In this document: positions 1 through 6,214 of the stretch, piece after piece | Position numbering within the stretch: the first letter of the stretch is position 1 | Layout: every line of letters starts with the position of its first letter | Assembly (NCBI GenBank): GCA_023444765.1 | Contig: JAEXLY010000246.1 | Location: 1 to 9,188, forward strand | Source: Pseudomonadota bacterium | Lineage (GTDB): Bacteria > Pseudomonadota > Gammaproteobacteria > Xanthomonadales > Xanthomonadaceae | Length of the DNA: 9,188 nt | Reading direction: 5' to 3' | The notes under the pieces: generated by a model | Database searches by the model: none | The model's input: only the letters and a program-made list of their open reading frames with translations | What the model was told of the DNA's origin: nothing | Position numbers and translations under genes: made by a program

Positions 1-2
1 GT

Positions 3-281
3 TCTTTGGCAGACAGCATACAAGCGGTTGCTGATGCAATGGCGGGCAATGAACCTGTCGAAGCAAAAGAACCGACTACACCTGTAAAAGAACCTGCGCC
101 AAAGAAAAAGGAGATCACTCTAGAGGAAGTAAGAGCAAAACTCGCTGAAAAGAGTCAAGCCGGTCTTACTTCTCAAGTGAGAGAAATCATCAAAAAATAC
201 GGTGGCTCTAAATTAAGCGAAGTTGACCCAACACATTATGCAGATATGTTGAAAGATGCGGAGGTACTAGGGAATGAGTGA
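3..281 (+). CDS. Small phage replication-module protein, 5' end outside window
   Basis: This is the 3' part of a small phage protein of unknown function. The frame is open to the left edge of the window. A TTG at 6 could serve as a start, but no ribosome binding site is visible and the residues there (SLADSIQAVADAM) read like the inside of a protein, so I treat it as 5'-truncated. The visible part has an Ala/Pro/Lys/Glu-rich linker (about residues 13-36 counted from the TTG), then a compact charged helical region with ITLEEVRAKLAEKSQAG, EIIKKYGGSKLSEVDP and a closing DAEVLGNE. Small proteins of this type commonly precede DUF2800 genes in Bacillota prophages. From memory they are sometimes labelled 'rRNA biogenesis protein rrp5', a name I would not trust. 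Its stop overlaps the next start by 8 bases, so the two genes are probably translationally coupled. Function is unknown. Confidence 0.8.
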   Translation, partial: SLADSIQAVADAMAGNEPVEAKEPTTPVKEPAPKKKEITLEEVRAKLAEKSQAGLTSQVREIIKKYGGSKLSEVDPTHYADMLKDAEVLGNE

Positions 282-1422
282 TCACGCAGTACTTTCCGCA
301 TCAGGGTCCCATAGGTGGCTTAATTGCCTTCCATCTGCAAGATTGGAACTGGAGTTTGAAAATAGCGAATCCAATGTAGCTGCTGAAGGCACCGCCGCCC
401 ATGCCCTCTGTGAACATAAACTTAAAAAAGCACTTCACATGAGGAGTAAGCGTCCGGTCTCGGTTTATAACACCGATGAGATGGAAGAACACAGCGATGC
501 CTATGTGGAATTTGTAATGGAGCAGCTTGAACTGGCGAAACAAAGCTGTACGGACCCGTTAATACTTATTGAGCAACGTCTTGACTTTTCCTGTTATGTA
601 CCACAGGGGTTCGGAACTGGTGACTGCATTATTATTGGAGATAAAAAGCTTCATATTATCGATTTTAAGTATGGCATGGGTGTGTTGGTAGATGCGGTGG
701 ATAATCCGCAGATGAAATTGTATGCCCTTGGTGCTTTGGAAATCTACGATAGCTTGTATGACATCGAGGAGGTTTCTATGACCATCTTCCAACCACGCAG
801 GGAGAATGTCAGCACATGGACAATCCCGGTAAAGGAATTAAAAGACTGGGCAGAAAATGAACTGAAACCAAAGGCTAAAAAAGCTTATGAAGGCGAAGGT
901 GACTACCTCCCAGGTGAATGGTGTACTTTCTGTCGAGCGGCTGTCAAATGCCGTGCAAGAGCAGAAGAAAAGCTGAAATTAGCACAGATGGAATTTAAAC
1001 TGCCACCCCTGCTTACGGACTCTGAAATTGAGGAAGTTCTTTCTAAATTGTCCGACCTTACAAAGTGGGCAAATGAAATCATTGCTTATGCCACGGATGC
1101 TGCTGTTAATCACGGTAAAGAGTGGAGTGGTTTTAAGGTGGTCCAGGGCAGATCCGTCCGCAAATATAAGGACGAAGAAGCTGTGGCTGAAGCAGCCAAG
1201 GCAAACGGCTATAAGGATATCTACCGCCATAGTCTTATTACCCTTACGGAAATGCAGAAGCTGATGGGTAAAACGAAATTTGAGGAAATACTTGGTGGTC
1301 TCATACATAAACCACCGGGCAAGCCCACGCTGGTTCCATTTTCGGATAAGCGGCCAGCTATGAATATATCAAACGTAAAAAACGAATTTAACGAAATAAC
1401 GGAGGAATTGGAATATGAATAA
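274..1422 (+). CDS. DUF2800 family phage nuclease (RecB/Cas4-like PD-(D/E)XK)
   Basis: Predicted phage exonuclease of the DUF2800 family, 382 residues, about the usual full length. The PD-(D/E)XK core is readable: an N-terminal helix with H43, E100 (LIEQRLDF), D117 (GTGDCII), the D130-F-K132 signature (HIIDFKYGMG) and a QxxxY motif at Q146-Y150 (NPQMKLYALGAL). Four cysteines are placed as in Cas4 and AddB nucleases: C18 near the N-terminus, then C217, C220 and C226 (WCTFCRAAVKC), which suggests a 4Fe-4S cluster. The C-terminal third (about 245-382) is family-specific and unassigned. The ATG at 274 has a GGAGG at 261-265 and overlaps the upstream gene by 8 bases. The next gene is an SSB, which fits a role in end resection or recombination during phage replication. 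The family call is strong. Nuclease activity and the cluster are inferred from motifs. Confidence 0.9.
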   Translation: MSDHAVLSASGSHRWLNCLPSARLELEFENSESNVAAEGTAAHALCEHKLKKALHMRSKRPVSVYNTDEMEEHSDAYVEFVMEQLELAKQSCTDPLILIEQRLDFSCYVPQGFGTGDCIIIGDKKLHIIDFKYGMGVLVDAVDNPQMKLYALGALEIYDSLYDIEEVSMTIFQPRRENVSTWTIPVKELKDWAENELKPKAKKAYEGEGDYLPGEWCTFCRAAVKCRARAEEKLKLAQMEFKLPPLLTDSEIEEVLSKLSDLTKWANEIIAYATDAAVNHGKEWSGFKVVQGRSVRKYKDEEAVAEAAKANGYKDIYRHSLITLTEMQKLMGKTKFEEILGGLIHKPPGKPTLVPFSDKRPAMNISNVKNEFNEITEELEYE

Positions 1423-1963
1423 TCAAAACAGAACTAAGGTTATTACAAGTGTCAACACCCGTCTCAGCTACTTTCACGGCTGGGAACCCGTATCCATCAA
1501 TGGCGGAGCGGAAAAGTACAGCGTATCCGTATTGATTCCTAAAACAGATAAGGAAACTATCAATGCTATCAATGCAGCAGTAGATGCAGCCATTGAAGAG
1601 GGCCTTGCAAAGTTTGGTGGTAAAAAGCCGAATAAGGCGGCTATCAAACTGCCACTTCGTGATGGTGATGTAGAACGTGATGATGAGGCTTATAAAGGGC
1701 ATTATTTTGTAAATGCCAACAGCAAGACTCCACCCCAAATAGTAGATAAAGCAGTTAGACCTATTCTAGATCGCAACGAGGTGTACAGTGGTTGTTATGC
1801 AAGAGTATCCCTAAATTTCTATGCTTTTAACTCTAATGGCAATAAGGGTGTAGCTTGCGGTCTTGGCAACATCCAGAAGATAAGAGATGGAGAGCCTTTA
1901 GGCGGAAGAACCAATGCAGCTGACGATTTCACAACTATTGAAGATGATGATTTTCTAGCATAA
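1415..1963 (+). CDS. DUF2815 / Enc34-type single-stranded DNA-binding protein
   Basis: Predicted phage single-stranded DNA-binding protein of the DUF2815 family (Enc34 ssDNA-binding type, OB-fold), 182 residues and apparently complete. Recognisable blocks are LSYFHGWEP (about 18-25), KYSVSVLIPK (34-43), GHYFVNANSKTPPQIVD (95-111), YSGCYARVSLNFYAF (124-138) and KGVACGLGNIQKIRDGEPLG (144-163). The protein ends in an acidic tail, DDFTTIEDDDFLA. Many SSBs use such a tail to recruit partner proteins, so this supports the call. GGAGG at 1401-1405 lies 9 bases before the ATG, and the start overlaps the end of the DUF2800 gene by 8 bases. It would coat single-stranded DNA for the neighbouring polymerase, nuclease and primase-helicase. 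The gene ends just before a strong hairpin, so expression of the downstream polymerase may be uncoupled from it. Confidence 0.9.
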   Translation: MNNQNRTKVITSVNTRLSYFHGWEPVSINGGAEKYSVSVLIPKTDKETINAINAAVDAAIEEGLAKFGGKKPNKAAIKLPLRDGDVERDDEAYKGHYFVNANSKTPPQIVDKAVRPILDRNEVYSGCYARVSLNFYAFNSNGNKGVACGLGNIQKIRDGEPLGGRTNAADDFTTIEDDDFLA

Positions 1964-1973
1964 AGAATAAATA

Positions 1974-2014
1974 CAGACGAGGTGGTGGAGGTTGTTCTTC
2001 TGCCACCTCGTTTG
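1974..2014 (+). terminator. Strong hairpin between the SSB and polymerase genes
   Basis: The 73-base gap between the SSB stop and the polymerase start contains ACGAGGTGG (1977-1985) and its exact complement CCACCTCGT (2003-2011). The stem can continue inward with two G.T wobbles to about 13 pairs and outward to 1974/2014, with a loop near 1990-1998. Only three T residues follow, so it is a poor classical terminator. An attenuator, an RNA processing or stability element, or a protein-binding site are equally possible. The hairpin is seen directly. The role is inferred. Confidence 0.45.
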
Positions 2015-2035
2015 CATTGGAAAGGGCGGTAATAC

Positions 2036-3970
2036 ATGAATTCTATTTTTATTGATATTGAAACATTTAGTAGCGCCAATCTTCAAAAGTCTGGTGTTTA
2101 CCGTTATGCCGAGAGTGATGATTTTGAAATTTTACTATTTGGCTATTCGGTGGATGGTGGTGAAGTACAAGTTGTTGACCTTGCTTGCGGAGAGGAAATC
2201 CCAGATGAAATCATAAACGCACTTATGGATGATTCCGTTACTAAGTGGGCTTTCAATGCAATGTTTGAGCGTGTGTGTCTATCAAAATGGCTTAATCTTA
2301 CAGGATATCTTGACCCTGCATCTTGGAAATGCTCCATGATCTGGTCGGCATATATGGGACTTCCGCTATCTCTGGAAGGGGTCGGTGTAGTTTTAGGTTT
2401 AGAAAAGCAAAAATTGACTGAAGGTAAAGACCTCATCAAATATTTCTGTACACCATGCTCCCCTACAAAATCTAATGGTGGTCGAGTTCGTAATTTACCA
2501 GAACACGACATGGATAAATGGGAGCGGTTTAAAGTGTATAACATTCGCGATGTGGAAGCCGAGATGTCTATACAACAGAAATTATCTAAGTTTCCGATGC
2601 CAGAGAACATCTGGGAGGAATATCATCTCGACCAGGTAATCAATGATCGTGGCATTGCCATTGACATGACTTTCGTAAAACAGGCTGTTGTGATGGATGA
2701 ACATTCCCGTGAAAAGCTAATGGCTTTAATGCAGGATATAACCAATTTGGAGAATCCAAACTCTGTACAACAAATGAAAGACTGGCTTGCCGATAATGGG
2801 CTAGAAACAGATACCCTTGGTAAAAAAGCGGTTGCTGAGATGTTAAAGACAGCACCTGAACCACTAGGCACTGTTTTAGAACTTCGTCAGCAACTTGCAA
2901 AATCATCGGTGAAAAAATACACAGCAATGGAGAATGCGGTATGTAGTGACGGTCGTGCAAGAGGAATGTTTCAGTTTTACGGAGCCAACAGAACCGGCAG
3001 ATTCTCTGGCAGGCTGATTCAGTTACAAAATCTACCCCAAAACCATATGTCCGATTTGGAACAGGCTCGGGTTTTAGTTCGAAGCGGAAACTTTGATGCT
3101 CTTACTTTACTATATGATTCAATCCCAGAGGTACTGTCGGAGCTTATCCGTACTGCTTTTATACCACGAGAAGGTATGAAGTTCATTGTGGCAGATTTTT
3201 CAGCGATTGAGGCTCGCGTCATTGCTTGGCTTGCAGGTGAAAAATGGAGATTAGATGTATTCCAAAATGGCGGTGACATTTACTGTGCAAGCGCATCTCA
3301 GATGTTTAACGTACCTGTGGAGAAAAACGGTGTTAATGGGCATCTTCGTCAGAAGGGAAAAATTGCTGAACTAGCCCTAGGTTACGGAGGATCTGTTGGA
3401 GCGTTGAAATCAATGGGTGCTTTGGAGATGGGAATTGAAGAAGAGGAACTTCAACCTCTTGTAATGGCTTGGAGACAATCCAATCCCAATATTACAAAAC
3501 TATGGTGGGATGTTGACCGCGCTGTAAAAACCTGCGTTAAGCAGAAAACTCCTACAGAAACACACGGCATTAAATTTATATATCAAAGTGGAATGCTCTT
3601 TATTGTCCTTCCTTCCGGCAGGCGGCTTTCCTATGTGAAACCTCGTATGGGAGAGAATGTATTTGGTGGCGAGTCAGTTACTTATGAAGGTATCGGTGGG
3701 ACGAAAAAGTGGGAAAGAATCGAAAGCTATGGACCCAAATTTGTAGAGAATATTGTTCAGGCAATCAGTCGTGACATCTTGTGTCATGCCATGCAGACAT
3801 TAAAGAATTGTTCGATTGTGGCTCATGTACACGATGAAATTATCATCGAGGCGGATATGGGGATGTCACTTTCTGCTGTCTGTGAGCAGATGGCTAGGAC
3901 TCCTACCTGGGCACATGGTCTGTTACTCAGTGCTGATGGCTATGAATGCCAGTTTTATCAAAAAGATTAA
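2036..3970 (+). CDS. Phage family A DNA polymerase with 3'-5' exonuclease domain
   Basis: Replicative DNA polymerase of the Pol I (family A) type, 644 residues. It has a DnaQ-like proofreading domain and no 5'-3' exonuclease domain, as is usual for phage enzymes. Exonuclease motifs: Exo I FIDIET with D7 and E9; Exo II N74 to E78 (FNAMFE); Exo III Y168-x3-D172 (YNIRD). Polymerase motifs: the RxxGRFSGRLIQLQNLPQ template-binding block near 318-335; motif A VADFSAIEAR with D387; motif B R438-x3-K442-x7-Y450-G451; motif C AHVHDE with D600 and E601. All catalytic residues look intact. The ATG at 2036 is preceded by a weak Shine-Dalgarno (AAAGGGCGG, 2021-2029), poorer than those of its neighbours. 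It is the last gene of the left phage block. The antirepressor, DUF4406 and primase-helicase genes that often follow such a polymerase closely resume only after a 2.3-kb insert. Confidence 0.96.
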   Translation: MNSIFIDIETFSSANLQKSGVYRYAESDDFEILLFGYSVDGGEVQVVDLACGEEIPDEIINALMDDSVTKWAFNAMFERVCLSKWLNLTGYLDPASWKCSMIWSAYMGLPLSLEGVGVVLGLEKQKLTEGKDLIKYFCTPCSPTKSNGGRVRNLPEHDMDKWERFKVYNIRDVEAEMSIQQKLSKFPMPENIWEEYHLDQVINDRGIAIDMTFVKQAVVMDEHSREKLMALMQDITNLENPNSVQQMKDWLADNGLETDTLGKKAVAEMLKTAPEPLGTVLELRQQLAKSSVKKYTAMENAVCSDGRARGMFQFYGANRTGRFSGRLIQLQNLPQNHMSDLEQARVLVRSGNFDALTLLYDSIPEVLSELIRTAFIPREGMKFIVADFSAIEARVIAWLAGEKWRLDVFQNGGDIYCASASQMFNVPVEKNGVNGHLRQKGKIAELALGYGGSVGALKSMGALEMGIEEEELQPLVMAWRQSNPNITKLWWDVDRAVKTCVKQKTPTETHGIKFIYQSGMLFIVLPSGRRLSYVKPRMGENVFGGESVTYEGIGGTKKWERIESYGPKFVENIVQAISRDILCHAMQTLKNCSIVAHVHDEIIIEADMGMSLSAVCEQMARTPTWAHGLLLSADGYECQFYQKD

Positions 3971-4011
3971 ATTAATTGGGTATTCGGATTATCTTGTGGG
4001 AAAAGATTAAA
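3961..4011 (+). repeat. 11-base direct repeat at the polymerase 3' end
   Basis: AAAAGATTAAA occurs exactly at 3961-3971, spanning the polymerase stop, and again at 4001-4011, 40 bases later. It lies where the phage block changes to the AT-rich insert. It could be a short duplication left by an insertion or recombination event. An 11-base A-rich match could also arise by chance, so the meaning is uncertain. Confidence 0.35.
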
Positions 4012-4034
4012 AGACCTTCAACTTTTAAACAACG

Positions 4035-4077
4035 AAAACAGGATAGCACTATTTATGATTAGGTACGTGCTATCCTG
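4035..4077 (-). terminator. Rho-independent terminator candidate for the TetR transcript
   Basis: CAGGATAGCAC (4039-4049) and GTGCTATCCTG (4067-4077) form a perfect 11-pair stem with a 17-base loop. Read on the minus strand the stem is followed by TTTTCGTTGTTT, which suits termination of transcripts coming from the TetR gene, whose stop lies 183 bases upstream on that strand. On the plus strand there is no U-tract after the stem, so it should stop polymerase-operon transcripts less well. It may still slow read-through from the phage block. Confidence 0.6.
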
Positions 4078-4129
4078 ATTGTTCAATAAACGCTCCATTT
4101 TTGTGGAATAAAAGGTTAAAATTCGAATC

Positions 4130-4258
4130 TTGAAGAAATATAGTGAAAGAACCGATTTTGACTCCTCTCTCTATAAAGTTAATAATAAATTAAATCAAGG
4201 GGTAAGACTAAATCTATTAAAAACACATGGGACAATAATTGATACATCGACCGATTAG
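4130..4258 (+). CDS. Possible 42-residue protein or gene remnant, unrecognised
   Basis: An open frame runs from just after a TAA at 4109 to a TAG at 4256. The only usual start codon is TTG at 4130 (LKKYSERTDFDSSLYK...), ending HGTIIDTSTD. AAAAGG at 4110-4115 is a poor, over-distant ribosome binding site. The composition is hydrophilic and looks protein-like rather than random, yet I recognise no family. It stops one base before the convergent TetR stop. It may be the 3' remnant of a gene carried in with the cassette, a real small protein, or chance. Low confidence. Confidence 0.25.
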   Translation: MKKYSERTDFDSSLYKVNNKLNQGVRLNLLKTHGTIIDTSTD

Positions 4259-4259
4259 C

Positions 4260-4859
4260 TTAATTGATTTTATTGCAGAGTGTCTCTAAATGATAACGAA
4301 TAACTTCCTTCACCTTTTCTGGAGAGTATACATCAGGTCTTAATAAAGCATGAATCGACAATCCCTCTATTAATGCCGTTAACCTACTCTTTTCTAATTC
4401 TGCATTCATTGAATCTGATAATACGCCTTTTAGAGCTAAGATTTCAATCATTGAATTTGCTAATTCATATGTACCGTCCGTCATTTCATCTTTTTTGTCC
4501 TTTATTGTATCACTTGTAAGTGAACGTAATGCAAGAATCCACCAAACACTCGTTTCAATTTTCTTTTCTTCATCTATTGGTACTAGCTCTAATAAAACTT
4601 CTTCTACTGCCTGCACTGGGTTTTCTGACCATTCTTTATTTTGAGAACGTTTTTCCCCTTCTTCTAAGTAGTAATTCATAATAAATAATAACATTTCATC
4701 TTGAGTTGAAAAATAATGTCTTAACGCACCAGAAGACATCCCTGCCTCAGCTGCAACTCTTCGTATAGACGCTTTCTCAACCCCTTCTTTTCTAATAATA
4801 TTCCATGCAGCCTCAGCAATTTGTTTGCGCTTTTCATCATGATCAACAATTTTTGGCAT
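4260..4859 (-). CDS. TetR family transcriptional regulator
   Basis: DNA-binding repressor of the TetR family, 199 residues from the chosen start, a typical full length. The N-terminal helix-turn-helix is clear: DEKRKQIAEAAWNIIRKEG, then ASIRRVAAEAGMSSGALRHYF (about 30-50), with the recognition helix near SSGALRHYF. The C-terminal ligand and dimer domain (about 75-199) resembles the BetI/TetR_C_6 type (SRLTALIEGLSIHALL). A GTG at 4871 would add four residues but overlaps the Shine-Dalgarno AAAGGAAG (4871-4878). The ATG at 4859 (MPKIVDHDEK) lies 11 bases after it and matches the usual family start. It is divergent from the GAP membrane protein gene. Two matching imperfect palindromes between them are likely operators, so it probably represses both itself and the membrane genes until a ligand binds. 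The ligand is unknown. The gene is more AT-rich than the phage genes around it. Confidence 0.93.
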   Translation of the reverse strand: MPKIVDHDEKRKQIAEAAWNIIRKEGVEKASIRRVAAEAGMSSGALRHYFSTQDEMLLFIMNYYLEEGEKRSQNKEWSENPVQAVEEVLLELVPIDEEKKIETSVWWILALRSLTSDTIKDKKDEMTDGTYELANSMIEILALKGVLSDSMNAELEKSRLTALIEGLSIHALLRPDVYSPEKVKEVIRYHLETLCNKIN

Positions 4860-4881
4860 TATAAAAATCACTTCCTTTATT

Positions 4882-4896
4882 TAGCACGGTGTGTTA
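4882..4896. promoter_or_regulatory. Putative TetR operator 1
   Basis: TAGCACGGTGTGTTA is an imperfect palindrome (half-sites TAGCAC and GTGTTA, one mismatch, three-base centre). It covers the likely start point and -10 edge of the TetR promoter. A near-identical copy starts 26 bases away. Position and pairing suggest autorepression by the adjacent TetR protein. Binding is inferred. Confidence 0.6.
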
Positions 4897-4924
4897 TTAT
4901 CTTTTTATAGCACGATGTGTTAAA
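4896..4924 (-). promoter_or_regulatory. Candidate promoter for the TetR gene
   Basis: On the minus strand, GATAAT (4896-4901) is preceded at 17 bases by a weak TTTAAC (4919-4924). It occupies almost the same DNA as the rightward promoter candidate, so the two would compete as well as share operators. The -35 is poor. A TATAAA at 4904-4909 is an alternative -10. Confidence 0.35.
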
Positions 4925-4932
4925 TAGATAAT
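4904..4932 (+). promoter_or_regulatory. Candidate promoter for the GAP/small membrane protein operon
   Basis: A -35-like TTTATA (4904-4909) and a -10-like GATAAT (4927-4932) are separated by 17 bases, and operator 2 fills the spacer. A start near 4939 would leave a leader of about 24 bases before the TTG start at 4963, with AAAGGAGG at 4945-4952. The -35 match is only moderate. Confidence 0.45.
4908..4922. promoter_or_regulatory. Putative TetR operator 2
   Basis: TAGCACGATGTGTTA differs from operator 1 at only the central base. It lies between the candidate -35 and -10 boxes of the rightward promoter and inside the promoter region of the leftward one. A bound dimer would therefore block both directions. 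Confidence 0.6.
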
Positions 4933-4962
4933 ACCACAACATTTAAAGGAGGACTAGTTTGT

Positions 4963-5676
4963 TTGATCGAAACTATTGAAGCATTGATGCCTTCTTCATC
5001 ATTAGACATTTCTTCAGCATTAATGATTATTTCTTTGTGTGCATTAATTGATATATTAAGTCCTGGTGTACTTACTGTAACGGCTTATTTATTATTGACA
5101 CAACAGAATCAATTAACTTCTCGATTGCTTGTTTTTTTGTCTATTACGCAGTTAGGCTACTTCATAATGGGGATATTACTATACTTTGGTGGAAATTCAC
5201 TATTGAAGAGGTTAGAAAAAATAACAGAGTTTGACTTTATCAATTGGTTTTATATCGTATTTGGAGTAGTTCTTGTTCTAATAAGCTTCAGTAAACCAAA
5301 AGAGACTACAAAAAAACGTTTAATTGCATTTATCCCCCAAAATACAACAATTAAAGGGATGATTATACTAGGAATCATTGTTTTCTTAATTGAATTTGTA
5401 ACGGCATTGCCTTACTTTTATTCAATCTTTTTAATGAATCATCAAACAATTGAGACTACACCTTCTATCTTAATTATAATTGGATACAATCTAGTAATGG
5501 TGCTTCCTTCTCTACTACTTGTAGGGGTTAATATTATGTTTAAAAAGAGACTTCAACAATTTCTTAATAAAATCAGGTCAAAATTAAATGAAGCTCCAAT
5601 CTCTTCACTCTTGGTAGCGACAGGAGTCATAGGTGCAGTTTTTTTTAATATCGGTCTTAGAGGCATATTAAATTAG
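4963..5676 (+). CDS. GAP (SfLAP) family integral membrane protein, LysE-superfamily-like
   Basis: Integral membrane protein of 237 residues resembling the GAP family (Sap/sulfolipid-1-addressing protein, PF11139), which belongs with LysE-type exporters. Six hydrophobic segments are visible near residues 18-42, 54-76, 92-110, 130-156, 165-193 and 213-233, with a basic loop at 111-119. Family-like features are the acidic-proline turn in helix 1 (D30-ILSPG) and the EFVTALPY block in helix 4 (E144, P150). The start is TTG: AAAGGAGG at 4945-4952 sits 10 bases upstream and no ATG fits. It begins right after the TetR operators and is followed 25 bases later by a small membrane protein, so the two probably form a repressed operon. 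In mycobacteria relatives affect transport of surface lipids. The substrate here is unknown, and export is an inference from the superfamily. Confidence 0.82.
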   Translation: MIETIEALMPSSSLDISSALMIISLCALIDILSPGVLTVTAYLLLTQQNQLTSRLLVFLSITQLGYFIMGILLYFGGNSLLKRLEKITEFDFINWFYIVFGVVLVLISFSKPKETTKKRLIAFIPQNTTIKGMIILGIIVFLIEFVTALPYFYSIFLMNHQTIETTPSILIIIGYNLVMVLPSLLLVGVNIMFKKRLQQFLNKIRSKLNEAPISSLLVATGVIGAVFFNIGLRGILN

Positions 5677-5701
5677 AAAAAATATTAAAGAGGTGTTCAT
5701 C

Positions 5702-5920
5702 ATGAAAGAAATTATCAGTGGACTCAGCCTACTTTTTATTATTCAGGGAGTAGGAGGATTAATCAATCATTTGACTAATGGAGGAAAAAGTTGGTTTTTA
5801 GTAAATTATATTGATGCGTTTCAAGGGTTGGAAATCGTTTTGGACATTGTATTTATTGCAGTTGGTGGGATCATAGCTTTAGCCACTCGTAAAATAACAT
5901 CAAGTAAAAGCGATAAGTGA
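5702..5920 (+). CDS. Small two-helix membrane protein, partner of the GAP gene
   Basis: Hydrophobic protein of 72 residues with two likely membrane helices (about 5-22 and 45-62) and a short basic, serine-rich tail (TRKITSSKSDK). The ATG at 5702 is preferred: the AAAGAGGTG stretch at 5687-5695 serves as its ribosome binding site, while a GTG at 5693 would lie inside that site. I do not recognise a family with confidence. It follows the GAP gene by 25 bases and precedes a strong terminator, so it is the last gene of that short operon. A small subunit, regulator or assembly partner of the GAP protein is a reasonable guess, but only from position. Confidence 0.75.
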   Translation: MKEIISGLSLLFIIQGVGGLINHLTNGGKSWFLVNYIDAFQGLEIVLDIVFIAVGGIIALATRKITSSKSDK

Positions 5921-5932
5921 ACGATGCAAAAA

Positions 5933-5973
5933 TAAAAAATACAGAGTGAGAATTTCTCGCTCTGTATTTTTTA
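5933..5973. terminator. Strong bidirectional rho-independent terminator
   Basis: ACAGAGTGAG (5941-5950) pairs with CTCGCTCTGT (5956-5965) with one G.T wobble. The stem extends through A/T pairs to about 5933/5973. The A-tract on the left and T-tract on the right give termination signals on both strands. It closes the GAP operon 13 bases after its last stop and should insulate the antirepressor from cassette transcription. Confidence 0.88.
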
Positions 5974-6042
5974 TTTTAATTGATTCTCCTCAGACTCTAC
6001 CAGCCTTACTCATCCAGGTCATAGATAAAATATGATACCAAA

Positions 6043-6156
6043 ATGACTGTTTTTCTCTTTTCCTATTAGCCCCAAATCACTATAGGTCTATTACTGTTTA
6101 CGTTACCATTTCTTGTTTATCAATCTAGTCCGTTTGTTAAAGTAGAAAATTACTGA
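6043..6156 (+). pseudogene. Possible remnant of a small membrane protein gene
   Basis: ATG at 6043 opens MTVFLFSY, then a TAG at 6067 interrupts. The same frame continues for 28 codons with a hydrophobic stretch (ITIGLLLFTLPFLVYQ) and a polar end (VKVENY) before TGA at 6154. The helix-then-charged-tail pattern resembles the C-terminus of a membrane protein. There is no good ribosome binding site and AT-rich DNA often yields hydrophobic frames, so this may be chance. Confidence 0.2.
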
Positions 6157-6208
6157 ATCAACTGTTAAATCTATTTTACATACTCAAATTCCGAAAAACA
6201 ATCGGATG

Positions 6209-6214
6209 TATAAT
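6209..6214 (+). promoter_or_regulatory. Candidate -10 box for the antirepressor operon
   Basis: A perfect TATAAT lies about 90 bases before the antirepressor start, but no good -35 hexamer is found at 16-19 bases upstream and there is no proper extended -10. If used, the transcript would begin near 6221 and contain the whole 6244-6303 hairpin in its leader. Some promoter in this stretch seems needed, because the terminator at 5933-5973 blocks read-through. Confidence 0.25.

Noticed and set aside
6..281. Complete 91-residue gene starting at TTG 6
   Set aside because: No ribosome binding site fits in the five bases before it, the frame is open to the window edge, and the residues around the TTG read as protein interior. 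Treated as 5'-truncated.
1982..2032. GTG-initiated 16-codon leader peptide before the polymerase
   Set aside because: It is made up largely of the hairpin, has no convincing Shine-Dalgarno, and shows no run of regulatory codons. Likely chance.
2143..2610. Long antisense open frames over the polymerase and other phage genes
   Set aside because: They oppose well-supported coding frames and lack ribosome binding sites and recognisable motifs.
3816..4010. 64-codon open frame with ATG overlapping the polymerase end
   Set aside because: It overlaps conserved polymerase motif C in another frame, has no ribosome binding site and no protein-like pattern beyond the overlap.
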